Positions 25,410-34,992 of a stretch of DNA of 64,000 nucleotides are shown piece after piece. A program made the position numbers and the translations under genes. The notes under the pieces were generated by a model that did no database searches, was not told the DNA's origin, and saw nothing but the letters and a program-made list of their open reading frames with translations. The DNA is taken from assembly GCF_951801035.1 (NCBI RefSeq), contig NZ_CATOKT010000002.1. One strand, given 5' to 3'. This DNA comes from Adlercreutzia sp910585575 (GTDB taxonomy: Bacteria > Actinomycetota > Coriobacteriia > Coriobacteriales > Eggerthellaceae). Within the stretch, counting starts at the first letter, position 1, and each line of letters starts with the position of its first letter.

Positions 25410-27242
25410 ATGACCAAACTGTCCCTAGGGGCGGCTTCGGGCGTCGATAGCCTGGCTACGACGCTTGCGCGTTTCGAGCGCCGGGTGGCCGCCATGCCGC
25501 CGGGAACCTGCCCGGTGGTGGCGCAGACGGCCCTGTTGGAAACCGCGGCCGCGCAGACTTGCGGAAAATGCGTTCCCTGCCGCGATGGGCTTCCCCAGGC
25601 CGTTGCGCTGCTGCGGGCGGTGGCCGAGTGCCGCGCCACGGCCGAGGACTTCGAGCGCCTGCGCGCCTTGGCGGTGCTGGCCCGCGACGCCTCGGACTGC
25701 GCCATCGGCTTCGAGGCCGGTGAGGCCCTGCTGGAAAGCTTCGAGCGCTATGCCGACGAATACGCTCAGCACCTTGAGCGCTATCGCTGCACCGCCGGCA
25801 GGGGGCAGACCGTGCCCTGCGAGACCGACTGCCCGGCCCATGTGAACGTGCCGGCCTACCTGGCCCTGGCCGGCGAGGGCGACTGCGCCGGCGCCGTGGC
25901 CATGGTGCGCAAGGACAATCCGTTCCCCACGGCCTGCGCCTACGTGTGCGAGCACCCGTGCGAGAGCCGCTGCCGCCGTCAGCTCATCGACGCGCCGCTC
26001 AACATTCGCGGCATTAAGCGCTACGCCGTGGAACAGTGCCCGGCCACCCAGGCCCCCCTGCCCGCGGCGGCCCCGGCCAGTGGTCGGCGCATTGCCGTGG
26101 TAGGGGGCGGCCCCTCGGGGCTCACCTGCGCCTACTTCGCCGCGCTCATGGGGCACGAGGTGTCTGTGTTCGAGCGGCGGCGCGCTTTGGGCGGCATGAT
26201 GCGCTATGGCATTCCCGCCTACCGCCTGCCCCGCGAGCGCCTGGACGACGACATCGCGGCCATCGTGCGCGCCGGTGCCATCGAGATGTCGCTGGAGCAC
26301 GAGGTGGACGCTGCGGAAATGGAGCGGTTGGCGGCCGAGTACGATGCCGTGTACGTGGCCATCGGCGCCCATGGCGGCAAATCGCTGCGGCTGGAGAACG
26401 AGGAGGCGGCCGGCGTCATGTCGGCGGTGGAGCTTTTGGGCGCCATCGGCGACGGGGCCTATCCCGACTTCACGGGCAAGCAGGTAGTGGTTGTGGGCGG
26501 CGGCAACGTGGCCATGGACTGCGCCCGCACGGCGGTGCGCTGTGGCGGCGAGGTGACCGTGGTGTACCGGCGGCGTCTGGAGGACATGACGGCGCTGCCC
26601 GAAGAGGTGGAGGCCGCCATTGCCGAGGGCGTGGAAATGCTGCCCCTGCAGGCGCCGGCGGCCCTGGAAGTGGACGAGGCCGGCGCCGTGCGCGCCCTTG
26701 TCACCCGTCCCCAAATACCCGGGCCAGTGCGCGGGGGCCGTCCCGCGCCGGTGGACGCCGACAAGCCCGCCCAGGTGATCGAGGCCGATGTCGTGCTCAT
26801 CGCCGTGGGCCAGGACATTCTGGCGGACCCCTTCGCTGCCTTCGGCATGGCCGTGGAGCGCGGTCGTTTCCTGGCCGACGATTTTCTTGCGGCCGAGGGC
26901 TTCGACAACGTGTTCGTGGGCGGCGACTGTCAGACGGGGCCGGCCACGGTGATCAAGGCTATCGCCGCAGGCAAGGTGGCGGCGCGCAACATCGATGACT
27001 ATCTGGGCTATGGCCACACCTTGGACTGCCCGGCCGCGGTGCCGGCGGCGGCCATCGTCGATCGCACCCCACGCGGGCGCGTGGCGGCTACCGAGCGCCC
27101 GGCCCGCCAGCGCAAACGTGATTTCGCCGCGGTGGAGGAACCCTTCACCCGCGAAGAGGCCGTGCAGGAGTGCGGGCGCTGTCTGCGCTGCGACGTGAAC
27201 GGCTGCGGCAACGCGGAAGGAGGGCGAATCCAGTATGCCTAA
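25410..27242 (+). CDS. GltD-like FAD/NAD(P)H oxidoreductase with N-terminal NuoF-type FeS segment (formate dehydrogenase partner)
   Basis: This 610-residue protein begins with a segment matching the C-terminal [4Fe-4S] region of NuoF (CGKCVPCRDGLPQAVALL ... DCAIGFEAGEALL). A GltD/DPYD-type double-cluster domain (TDCPAHVNVPAYLAL, CAYVCEHPCESRCRR) follows, then FAD (VVGGGPSGLTCAYFAALMG) and NAD(P) (VVVGGGNVAMDCARTAVR) Rossmann sites. The C-terminus has another Cys cluster (CGRCLRCDVNGC). The FMN domain of NuoF is missing. It overlaps the FDH alpha gene by 8 bases, so it probably shuttles electrons between NAD(P)H and the FDH FeS chain, possibly with bifurcation. ATG 25410 follows a purine-rich site. 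Confidence 0.85.
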   Translation: MTKLSLGAASGVDSLATTLARFERRVAAMPPGTCPVVAQTALLETAAAQTCGKCVPCRDGLPQAVALLRAVAECRATAEDFERLRALAVLARDASDCAIGFEAGEALLESFERYADEYAQHLERYRCTAGRGQTVPCETDCPAHVNVPAYLALAGEGDCAGAVAMVRKDNPFPTACAYVCEHPCESRCRRQLIDAPLNIRGIKRYAVEQCPATQAPLPAAAPASGRRIAVVGGGPSGLTCAYFAALMGHEVSVFERRRALGGMMRYGIPAYRLPRERLDDDIAAIVRAGAIEMSLEHEVDAAEMERLAAEYDAVYVAIGAHGGKSLRLENEEAAGVMSAVELLGAIGDGAYPDFTGKQVVVVGGGNVAMDCARTAVRCGGEVTVVYRRRLEDMTALPEEVEAAIAEGVEMLPLQAPAALEVDEAGAVRALVTRPQIPGPVRGGRPAPVDADKPAQVIEADVVLIAVGQDILADPFAAFGMAVERGRFLADDFLAAEGFDNVFVGGDCQTGPATVIKAIAAGKVAARNIDDYLGYGHTLDCPAAVPAAAIVDRTPRGRVAATERPARQRKRDFAAVEEPFTREEAVQECGRCLRCDVNGCGNAEGGRIQYA

Positions 27243-29943
27243 GGTAATGATTGACGGACGGCCCGTGGAGGTTGCCGCTGGCGCCACGGTGCTGGAGGCG
27301 GCCCAGGCGGCCGGCGCGGCCGTGCCCACGCTGTGCTTTTTGAAGGACGTGAGCGCCATCGGCTCCTGCCGCGTGTGCGTGGTGGAGGTAGAGGGCGTCG
27401 ACGAACTGGTGTGCTCGTGCAAGACTCCGGTCGAAGAGGGCATGGTGGTGCGCACGGACACTCCACGCGTGCAGGAGGCCCGGCGCCTCGCCCTCGACTT
27501 GATACTGGCGCGCCATGGTCTGAACACCACCCACTTCTGCTTCAGTTGCCTGAAGAACGGCGACTGCACGCTGCAGGACGTGTGCCGCCAGGTGGGCATA
27601 GACGGGCCGACCTTTTCCGCGGAGCCGAGCGCGCCCTTCGTCTTTGACGACAACCCGTTCCTGCGCTTCGATCCCCGTTTGTGCATCGGCTGCCAGCGCT
27701 GCGTGGGCGCGTGCAACAACCAGGCGCGCAACCACGCGCTGCAGCCCTACAAGCGCGGAGCGCGCACGGCGGTGTTCGCGCCCTTCGGCCCCTCGTGGCG
27801 GGAAAGCGGCTGCGAGAGCTGCGGCTGCTGCGCGGCGGCCTGCCCCACGGGCGCCATTGTGGAGAAGCGCCGCGCAGATTACCGCGCCTGGGAAGTGAGC
27901 TACGTGCGCACCACCTGCCCCCATTGTGCCACGGGCTGCCAGTACGACTTGGTGGTGAAGGACGGACGGATTGTGGACACCCGCGCCGCCGACGGCCCCT
28001 CCAACCGGGGGCGCCTGTGCGTGAAGGGACGCTCCGGCAGCTTCGACTTCGTGCAGGCGCCCGACCGCTTGACCACGCCGCTTGTGCGCAACCAGGCCAC
28101 GGGCCAGCTGGAGCCCACCGACTGGGACACGGCCCTGGACTATGTGGCCGAGCGCTTCCGCGCCCTCATTGCCGAGACGGGGCCTGAGTCTGTAGCGGCC
28201 TTCGCCTGCTCGCGGTCGGCCAACGAGGACATCTATATGCTGCAGAAGATGGCCCGCTGTGCCTTCGGTACGAACAACGTGGACAACTGCGCCCGCGTGT
28301 GCCATGCCCCCACGGTGGCGGGTCTGGCCACCACCTTAGGTTCGGGCGCTATGACCAACACCATCGCCGACATCACCGACACTCCCGATGTCATCATGCT
28401 GGTGGGCTCGAACATCGAGGAGGCCCACCCGGTCATCGGCATGCAGGTGCGCCGGGCTGTGGAAGAGGGCAGCAAGCTCATCGTGGTGGACCCGCGCGAC
28501 ATCGATTTGGCCGAGAAGGCCGACCTGCACCTAAAGCTGCGCCCCGGCACAAACGTGGCCTTCGCCAACGGCTTCGTGCGCGAGCTCATTCACGCGGGGT
28601 TGGTGGATCGGGCGTTCATCGAGGAGCGCACCGAGGGCTTCGAGGCCTTCGCCGCTATGGTGGAGAGCTACACGCCCGAGCGGGTAGGCGAGATCTGCCA
28701 CATCGACCCCGATGACCTGGTGGCGGCCGCGCACCTGTACGGCCGGGCCGACCGTGCCCCCATCATCTACTGCCTGGGCGTGACCGAGCACTCCACGGGC
28801 ACCGAGGGCGTGATGGCGCTGTCGAACATTGCCCTGGCCGCGGGCAAGCTGGGCCGTCCCGGCTGCGGCGTGAACCCCATTCGCGGCCAGAACAATGTGC
28901 AGGGCGCCTGCGACATGGGCGCCACCCCGGCCGACTTCCCCGGCTATCAAAAGGTGGCCGATCCCGCGGTGCGCGCCAAGTTCGAGGAGGCCTGGGGCGT
29001 GGCGCTGCCCACCACGCCGGGACTTATGGCCACCGAGTGCTTCGGGGCCATGATCGACGGGCGCATTCGCGGGCTGTTCGTGTTCGGCGAGGACCCGGTG
29101 CGCACCGATGCCGACACGAACCATGTGCTGCGCGCCTTGCAATCGCTCGACTTCCTGGTGGTAGACGACTTGTTCCTCACCGAGACGGCGGCCCTGGCCG
29201 ACGTGGTGCTGCCTGGGCGCAGCTACGCCGAGAAAGAGGGCACGTTCACCAATACCGAGCGACGGGTGCAGCGCATTCGCCCGGCCGTGGCCCTTGAGGG
29301 CACGCGGGCGGACACGTGGATCTTCACCGAGATCATGAACCGTATGGGCTACCCGCAGCCGCACCTTGAGCCGGCCGCTATCATGGACGAGGTTGCAGCG
29401 CTCACGCCGAGCTACGGCGGCATCAGCCACGAGCGCCTCGACAGTGCCGAGGTGGGCGGCCGGGGCCTGCAGTGGCCGTGCCCCACGGCATCGTCGCCGG
29501 GCACGCCCATCATGCACGTGGGCGCCTTCACCCGCGGGCGCGCCTGGTTCTCGGACGCGGACTACCGCGCCTCCGACGAGCTGCCCGACGAGGCGTTCCC
29601 CTTCGTGCTCATGACCGGGCGCGTGCTGCACCAGTACAACGCCTGCGCCATGACGAGCCGCACCGAGGGCTTGCAGGTAATCGGCGACCGTTCCTTTATC
29701 GAGCTGAACGACGAGGATGCGGCGCGCTTGGGCGTGGCCGACGGCGAGCGGGTGCGCGTGTCCAGTCGACGCGGCAGCATCGAGACGACGGCACGGGTGT
29801 CGGCGAAGACCTCGCCGGGCGAGACGTGGATGCCCTTCCACTTCCAAGACGGCAATGCGAACTGGCTGACGAACGCGGCGCTCGACGACGTGTGCAAGGT
29901 GCCCGAGTACAAGGTCTGCGCCGTGGCCGTGGAGCGCCTGTAG
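27235..29943 (+). CDS. fdhA: Cytosolic formate dehydrogenase alpha subunit, cysteine-type, with NuoG-like N-terminus
   Basis: This 902-residue protein starts with a NuoG-like set: [2Fe-2S] (GSCRVCVVEVEG ... CSCK), a His-Cys cluster (HFCFSCLKNGDCTLQDVC), and two [4Fe-4S] motifs (CIGCQRCVGACN, CESCGCCAAACPTG). The catalytic module follows, with CPHCATGC ... GRLCVKG. CARVCHAPTVAGLATTLG holds Cys in the Sec/Cys position followed by the catalytic His, and GSGAMTN follows. VLPGRSYAEKEGTFTNTERRVQ is a standard FdhA motif. There is no Tat signal, so the enzyme is cytosolic. It interconverts formate and CO2 and could serve formate oxidation or the first step of the Wood-Ljungdahl pathway. Confidence 0.93.
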   Translation: MPKVMIDGRPVEVAAGATVLEAAQAAGAAVPTLCFLKDVSAIGSCRVCVVEVEGVDELVCSCKTPVEEGMVVRTDTPRVQEARRLALDLILARHGLNTTHFCFSCLKNGDCTLQDVCRQVGIDGPTFSAEPSAPFVFDDNPFLRFDPRLCIGCQRCVGACNNQARNHALQPYKRGARTAVFAPFGPSWRESGCESCGCCAAACPTGAIVEKRRADYRAWEVSYVRTTCPHCATGCQYDLVVKDGRIVDTRAADGPSNRGRLCVKGRSGSFDFVQAPDRLTTPLVRNQATGQLEPTDWDTALDYVAERFRALIAETGPESVAAFACSRSANEDIYMLQKMARCAFGTNNVDNCARVCHAPTVAGLATTLGSGAMTNTIADITDTPDVIMLVGSNIEEAHPVIGMQVRRAVEEGSKLIVVDPRDIDLAEKADLHLKLRPGTNVAFANGFVRELIHAGLVDRAFIEERTEGFEAFAAMVESYTPERVGEICHIDPDDLVAAAHLYGRADRAPIIYCLGVTEHSTGTEGVMALSNIALAAGKLGRPGCGVNPIRGQNNVQGACDMGATPADFPGYQKVADPAVRAKFEEAWGVALPTTPGLMATECFGAMIDGRIRGLFVFGEDPVRTDADTNHVLRALQSLDFLVVDDLFLTETAALADVVLPGRSYAEKEGTFTNTERRVQRIRPAVALEGTRADTWIFTEIMNRMGYPQPHLEPAAIMDEVAALTPSYGGISHERLDSAEVGGRGLQWPCPTASSPGTPIMHVGAFTRGRAWFSDADYRASDELPDEAFPFVLMTGRVLHQYNACAMTSRTEGLQVIGDRSFIELNDEDAARLGVADGERVRVSSRRGSIETTARVSAKTSPGETWMPFHFQDGNANWLTNAALDDVCKVPEYKVCAVAVERL

Positions 29944-30015
29944 CGTGAGGATCTAACTCAACAATAGCCTGTTCGCAGCCGAAATCGTGGACAACTTATG
30001 GTCAATTAGCGATGG

Positions 30016-30046
30016 CCCTCGGGAACCTCGGTTCCCGAGGGTTTTC
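30016..30046 (+). terminator. Intrinsic terminator after fdhA
   Basis: A perfect 11-bp stem (CCCTCGGGAAC / GTTCCCGAGGG) with loop CTCG is followed by TTTTCT, 72 bases after the fdhA stop codon. It separates this operon from the next molybdoenzyme genes. Confidence 0.92.
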
Positions 30047-30200
30047 TCGCGGCGCTTCTATGTGAAAATGACAAGCCGAAATTGAAAGAAGAGGGCCGTT
30101 CGCAGGCGCCTTGCCAAGAGCGCTGAGCTACGGGCCGCGGCGGGGGCGTCCGCTGCGGGCGATGCCGCCAGTGCGAGCGGGCATAAAGGGAGCATGATAC

Positions 30201-33200
30201 ATGGAGTTGACGAGACGAGGGTTCTTCGGCGCGGTGGGCGCTGCGGCGACGGGCGTGGCTGCGGCGGGGTTGACGACGCCTTCGCGAGCCCTGGCCGACG
30301 ACGAAGAGCCGACGACGCACCAGACGTCGCAGGCAACGGTGTGCCCGGGCTGCGCCGCAGGGTGCGGCGTGGTGTGCACGGTGGCCGATGGCCAGGTGGT
30401 ATCGGTGGCGGGAGACCCGTCCCATCCGCTGAGCCGCGGCGGCCTCTGCGCTCGCGGTGCGGTGCAGGCGGCGGCCTTGGGCGGCGGCGCCGACGAGGCG
30501 GCCGCCGGCAACCCGCTGCCCCGCGTGACGGGGCCCTTGGTGCGCCGCCCGGGAGCGACGGACTGGGAGCCCCTCGAATGGGATACGGCGCTGGATGAGA
30601 TCGCCGACTGGGTGAAGCGCATCCGCGACGAGTCCTTCGTGGAGAAGGACGGCAAGGCGACGGTCAACCGTTGCGACGGCTGGGCCAGCTTCGGCGGGGC
30701 GCGCCTGACGACCGAAGAGCAGTTTGCGCTGGGAAAGCTGCTGCGCAGCTGGGGCATCACCCGTCTCGACAGCGAGGCGAGCGCCGATCGCGCGGCCGGT
30801 ATGTTGGCCAGCGCGGCCACCATCGGATCGCCTTCCGCCGCGGCGCCGTTGAGCACGGTCGCCCATGCCCAGGCGGTGCTGTCCCTGGGGGCCGATCCGG
30901 TGCTGAACCCGGCGGCGCAGCCGTGGATCGACGGCGCCCGCGCCCAGGGTGCCCCTTGGATTGTCGTGGACGACCACTTCATCGCTGCGGCCGAGCGTGC
31001 CGATTATTTTGTGGCCGTGCGGCCGGGCACCATGGTGGCCTTCCTGAACGGCCTTATGAACTACATCATCCAAAACGATCAGTGGCAGCATGAGTACGTG
31101 CTCAACTTCACCAACGCCTCCTACGTGTTGAACGGCCAATTCGGCTTCGACACGGAAAGCGGCCTGTTTTCCGGCTGGAGCGCCGATCGCGAGGCCTACG
31201 ACACGGCGGCGTGGGCTTACGACAGCGCGCGCTCGGAGTCGTGGAGCACTCTGCCGGGCAGCACCTACGGCTGGGTGCGCACCACGGGAGTGCCCACCTG
31301 GAAGCTGCCGGCGGTGCCCGTGGTGCAGCGCGACGTGACGCTGCGCAACCCCGCTTGCGTGTGGCAGCAGCTGGCCCATCATGTGAGCCGTTACGACATC
31401 GAGACGGTGGCGGCCCTGTGCGGCACGGACGCGGAGCTGGTCGAACAGGCCTATGCCGCCTTCAGTGCCACGGGCGCCCCGGAGCAGACGGGTGCGCTGT
31501 TGTACGGAGCGGGGCTCGTGGGCACCGAGACCGCCGTTCAGGGCTGCCGCGCGGCACTGATGGTGCAGCTGCTTTTGGGCAACCTCGGCATGGCCGGCGG
31601 CGCCGTGTACGACCTGACGGGGGAGGCGAACAGCCAGGGCGCCCTGGATATGGGGCTTACCCCCGGCTTTCTGCCGGGCTACCTGCCGGCGCCCACGACG
31701 GCTACGGCCACGCTGAAATCGTGGCTCGAGGCCCATACAGTGCCCGACGGCACGAACGCCGAGCGGCCCAAGGCCCTGGTGTCCCTGATGAAGGAGTGGT
31801 GGGGCGCTGCGGCTACGGTCGAGAACGACTACGGGTTCGGCTGGCTGCCCAAGGCGTCCGCCACCGCGACGCCGGGCTTGATCGGCTTGGGCAATGCCCT
31901 GGCCGAGGGTACGGTGCGCGGGCTGTTCGCCTGGGACGCCGATGTGGCGCGCCGCGGCGGTGCAACGGTAGGCGACAAGCTGGCCTCCCTTGAGGTGCTT
32001 GTGGCCACGGACGCCGCCGAGACCGCGACGACCTCGTTTTGGCGTGCCCCCGGCGTGGACAGCGCGACGGTGGAAACGACCGTGTACCTGCTTCCCTCGG
32101 CCCGTGCCTGGGAAAAGGAGGGCGTGTGGGTAAGCGACGCGCGCTGGCTCCAGCACGCCGACGCGGTGGTGGCGCCTCCCGAGAACGTGCGCAGCGTCGG
32201 TGATATCGTCGTCGATTTGGGAACGCGCGTGGCCGAGCGCTACGAGGACGGCGAGGGGAAGCTTCCCGAAGCCGTCACGAATCTCAAGTGGGACTACCGT
32301 ACCGAGCAGGGCTTCAGTCCACGCAAGGTGTGCTGGGCTCTCAACGGCTATACGGTGGCGGGCACGTCCTTCGCTGAGGACACGGTGAAGCTGATGCGCC
32401 AGGCCTCCGAGATTGCGGCCGATGGCACCACGGCCTGCGGAGCGCTTATCTACAGCGGCTGCTGGAACAACATCGCCGGTGCGGGGGATGCCGCCCAGCA
32501 ACCGGTGGGACGACGCGAGATCGACGACCCGGCGGACCTTCTCATCTTCGATCACTGGGGATTCTCGTGGCCGCACAATGTGCGCATTGCCGGCAATCGC
32601 GGCAGCTGCAGCTTGGCGGGCAAGCCCTGGAACGAAGAGAAGACGGTGGTGGAATGGGACGGCGCCCGCTGGGTGCAGTACGACGCTGCCGATTTTCCGG
32701 CCGGGGGCACGGGCGAGCGCGCGGTGCCCGACAACCACGCCTTCCCCCAGCTGTGGGAGCAGTGCGGGCGCCTGGCAGCCTTCGATTTGCCTTCCGGCCC
32801 CTTGCCCGAGTTCTACGAGGGCGAGACGGTGCCGTTGTCGTTGACAGTCAACGGAGCGGCGGTGTGCCCCACCGCGGCGCAAGGCGCGGAAAGCGCGGCA
32901 GAGCCGGGCGCTGAGGCAACGGTTCTGGGTGTTTTGCGCTTGGACGGCTGGGACGGCATGGGCCTGGGCGATGAGCGCTTCAGTGTGGACGCCGCCGCGT
33001 TGGCGCCCGAGAACTACGTGGAGCTGGCGCCTGCGCTGGCGGCGGCCCGGGGCATCGTGTCGGGTGACAAGGTGCGCCTATCCAACGGCCGCGGCACGGT
33101 GCAGGCGCGCGCATGGGTTACCGAGCGGGTGCGCCCCTTTGTGGTCGATGGTGTCGAGGTGCCGGTGGTGCGTCTGTCGTCGCCGTACAGCTGGTGCGGT

Positions 33201-33308
33201 TCGGTGCTGGTCGGCGAGGGCGGCGAGGCGGTGGCTTCGGTGCGCGGCGACGGTAGCACCGGGGCGCCGGCGTGGCAGACCTGGACCGTTCAAATCGAGA
33301 AGGCGTAG
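30201..33308 (+). CDS. FDH-N-like Tat-exported molybdopterin oxidoreductase with altered active site
   Basis: This 1,035-residue protein has a Tat signal (LTRRGFFGAVGAAATGV). The FeS motif is CPGCAAGCGVVC ... GGLCARG. Long stretches follow FdnG: RPGTMVAFLNGLMNYII, NASYVLNGQFGF, GEANSQGALDMGL...LPGYL, the WLQHAD/PPENV region, and WDGARWVQYD. By-eye alignment puts Asp196-Arg197 (ASADRAAGM) opposite the Sec196-His197 of E. coli FDH-N, so neither Sec nor Cys is there. An Arg near 450 (AVQGCRAAL) may match FDH Arg446. The HFHxW segment near the C-terminus is also missing. It is either an enzyme for another substrate with Asp-ligated Mo, or a non-catalytic homologue. AAGGGAG precedes the ATG. Confidence 0.85.
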   Translation: MELTRRGFFGAVGAAATGVAAAGLTTPSRALADDEEPTTHQTSQATVCPGCAAGCGVVCTVADGQVVSVAGDPSHPLSRGGLCARGAVQAAALGGGADEAAAGNPLPRVTGPLVRRPGATDWEPLEWDTALDEIADWVKRIRDESFVEKDGKATVNRCDGWASFGGARLTTEEQFALGKLLRSWGITRLDSEASADRAAGMLASAATIGSPSAAAPLSTVAHAQAVLSLGADPVLNPAAQPWIDGARAQGAPWIVVDDHFIAAAERADYFVAVRPGTMVAFLNGLMNYIIQNDQWQHEYVLNFTNASYVLNGQFGFDTESGLFSGWSADREAYDTAAWAYDSARSESWSTLPGSTYGWVRTTGVPTWKLPAVPVVQRDVTLRNPACVWQQLAHHVSRYDIETVAALCGTDAELVEQAYAAFSATGAPEQTGALLYGAGLVGTETAVQGCRAALMVQLLLGNLGMAGGAVYDLTGEANSQGALDMGLTPGFLPGYLPAPTTATATLKSWLEAHTVPDGTNAERPKALVSLMKEWWGAAATVENDYGFGWLPKASATATPGLIGLGNALAEGTVRGLFAWDADVARRGGATVGDKLASLEVLVATDAAETATTSFWRAPGVDSATVETTVYLLPSARAWEKEGVWVSDARWLQHADAVVAPPENVRSVGDIVVDLGTRVAERYEDGEGKLPEAVTNLKWDYRTEQGFSPRKVCWALNGYTVAGTSFAEDTVKLMRQASEIAADGTTACGALIYSGCWNNIAGAGDAAQQPVGRREIDDPADLLIFDHWGFSWPHNVRIAGNRGSCSLAGKPWNEEKTVVEWDGARWVQYDAADFPAGGTGERAVPDNHAFPQLWEQCGRLAAFDLPSGPLPEFYEGETVPLSLTVNGAAVCPTAAQGAESAAEPGAEATVLGVLRLDGWDGMGLGDERFSVDAAALAPENYVELAPALAAARGIVSGDKVRLSNGRGTVQARAWVTERVRPFVVDGVEVPVVRLSSPYSWCGSVLVGEGGEAVASVRGDGSTGAPAWQTWTVQIEKA

Positions 33309-33319
33309 GGGAGGCGATC

Positions 33320-34108
33320 ATGGCTGACAAAGCGATGCTGTTCGATGGCTCGAAGTGTACGGGCTGCAAACGCTGCCAGATGGCCTGCAAGGCCGCCCGG
33401 GGAGGCGCCCCGGTGGTAGAAGAAGGCGCGATGGTGCGCGGCGGCGTGCGTCCTTGGGCCGCCGACGTCGATGGTGACACGCTGCTGGCCGTGACGGTGA
33501 CGGAGCGCACGGAGGGCCCCAAGGGCCTTCAGCTGGAGTACGGCCGTAAGAGCTGCATGCACTGCCGCGACGCAGCGTGCGTGCGCGTGTGTCCGACGGG
33601 AGCCATGGAGGTCGACGACGCGACGGGCTTCGTGCGCAGCAACGCCGATCGATGTGTGAGCTGCGGACTTTGCCAGGCGGTCTGTCCCTTCGATGTGCCG
33701 CGGATGAACGCCGAGCAGCGTCGAGTGGTCAAGTGCGATGGGTGCGCCGAGGCGGTAGCTGGGGGCGCGGAGCCGTTCTGCACGGCCTCCTGCGCCAACG
33801 ATGCCCTGCTGTTCGGTGACCGTCCCGAGCTGCTTGAGGAGGCGCAGCGCCGCGTGGATGCTCTGAAGGAGCAGGGCTTTGAGAACGCCTGCGTTTTCGG
33901 CGCCACCGAGCAGGGCGGCCTGCGCGTAATCGAGGTGCTGAAATACGGCGTTTCCGGTGCGCGGGGCGAAGTGCTGGCCGATACCGGCTCGAATGCCACG
34001 GTGCAAGGCGCGGAGCTTGCGGGTCCGGTTTCGCTCGGCGTGTTGGGAGCCCTCACCGTGGGCGGCATCGTGCTGCTCGGCTACGGCATGAAGCAGCCGC
34101 GGCGGTAA
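33320..34108 (+). CDS. FdnH-like four-cluster ferredoxin subunit with C-terminal membrane helix
   Basis: This 262-residue protein has four Cys motifs: CTGCKRCQMAC, CMHCRDAACVRVCPTG, CVSCGLCQAVCPF and CDGC...CTASCANDA. A single hydrophobic helix lies near the C-terminus (about 235-255; GPVSLGVLGALTVGGIVLLGYG), as in FdnH of FDH-N. It starts 11 bases after the large subunit with a GGGGAGG site, so the two form a complex facing outside. No cytochrome b subunit (FdnI) follows, so the quinone partner, if any, is elsewhere. A weak start at GTG 33272 overlapping the upstream gene is less likely. Confidence 0.9.
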   Translation: MADKAMLFDGSKCTGCKRCQMACKAARGGAPVVEEGAMVRGGVRPWAADVDGDTLLAVTVTERTEGPKGLQLEYGRKSCMHCRDAACVRVCPTGAMEVDDATGFVRSNADRCVSCGLCQAVCPFDVPRMNAEQRRVVKCDGCAEAVAGGAEPFCTASCANDALLFGDRPELLEEAQRRVDALKEQGFENACVFGATEQGGLRVIEVLKYGVSGARGEVLADTGSNATVQGAELAGPVSLGVLGALTVGGIVLLGYGMKQPRR

Positions 34109-34135
34109 TGCGGTTTTAAAAAAGTGAGAAGCAGC

Positions 34136-34173
34136 CGGTGGGAAGTTCGGCAACGAGGGAGAGTTTCCCACCG
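34136..34173. terminator. Hairpin between convergent genes
   Basis: CGGTGGGAA (34136-34144) pairs with TTCCCACCG (34165-34173) around a 20-base loop, between the ferredoxin gene and the toxin gene. There is no T-run, so the call is weak. Confidence 0.35.
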
Positions 34174-34206
34174 ACCGCTTCAATGTAGCGCCCCTTCGTC
34201 ACCTTG

Positions 34207-34992
34207 CTACTTCGCTTTTGGAGAAGGCGCAGCGCGAAGGCGGTCGAGCTTTTCTTTTAGGAACTGGTAGTGGCTTTCCTCCTCGGCCGTCCAAGGGCCG
34301 AAGAGGGCTTGCTCGAGGGTTTCGCTGGCGGTGCCTTGGCCCTCTTCGTGGGGAAACAGACAGACTTGGCTGCGCGTGTACAGATAGATGTTTTCGAAAG
34401 CACCGCTGTCCTCAAGGGTGCGCAGGTTGCTGACAATTTGATCGACGATGTTGCGATGGTGGGCCGGATCGGTGGCGCGGGGTGTGGTGCCCGCGATGCG
34501 CATCTCCTCGTAACGCAACTGGCAGCTGAGAAGCGATATCTCGGGTTTCACAGCCATAAGGGCTAGCGATATGCGATAGCCGCGCTCTTTTAGGAGACGG
34601 GCGGTTTTCAAGGGCACGTCCGCCGTGCGCAGCGTTCCCTCCACGATGAGGTTGTAACCGATCGTGGAAAGCGAGTCGACAAGAGCTTCGGTCATGCGGC
34701 CCGCCCATGGGGCGGTATAGTCGACGGCTCTATCGCCGTATTGTTGTTGGAGCTCGAGAAATCGAGGATGAAGTTTTCGATAGTCGTCCCCAATGATGCT
34801 TACATAGTTGCTCCCAAAGGTTCTGCGAATCATTTTGTGAAGCGTTGTCTTGCCTGCGCCGCTTTGGCCTCCTAAGAGAAACGCTTGGGGATGCGGGTCC
34901 AAGAAGGGGGCGTAGGCCGACAGAATGATGTGGCGTACTTCTTCGAGCTTCTCGTTGAACTCCTCTGCGGTGAAATCCTCGGCCGCCATCAT
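34207..34992 (-). CDS. Zeta/PezT-type toxin (UDP-GlcNAc kinase-like)
   Basis: This 261-residue P-loop kinase-like protein has a Walker A motif GGQSGAGKTT (near residue 42). IIGDDYRKLHP follows with the catalytic Asp-type segment, then DYTAPWAGRMTEAL, LIVEGTLR and ALMAVKPEISLLS. These match zeta toxins, which phosphorylate UDP-N-acetylglucosamine and block cell-wall synthesis. Its ATG overlaps the stop codon of the upstream HTH gene by one base (TAATG), the usual antitoxin-toxin arrangement. A second ATG one codon later could also be used. Confidence 0.88.
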   Translation of the reverse strand: MMAAEDFTAEEFNEKLEEVRHIILSAYAPFLDPHPQAFLLGGQSGAGKTTLHKMIRRTFGSNYVSIIGDDYRKLHPRFLELQQQYGDRAVDYTAPWAGRMTEALVDSLSTIGYNLIVEGTLRTADVPLKTARLLKERGYRISLALMAVKPEISLLSCQLRYEEMRIAGTTPRATDPAHHRNIVDQIVSNLRTLEDSGAFENIYLYTRSQVCLFPHEEGQGTASETLEQALFGPWTAEEESHYQFLKEKLDRLRAAPSPKAK

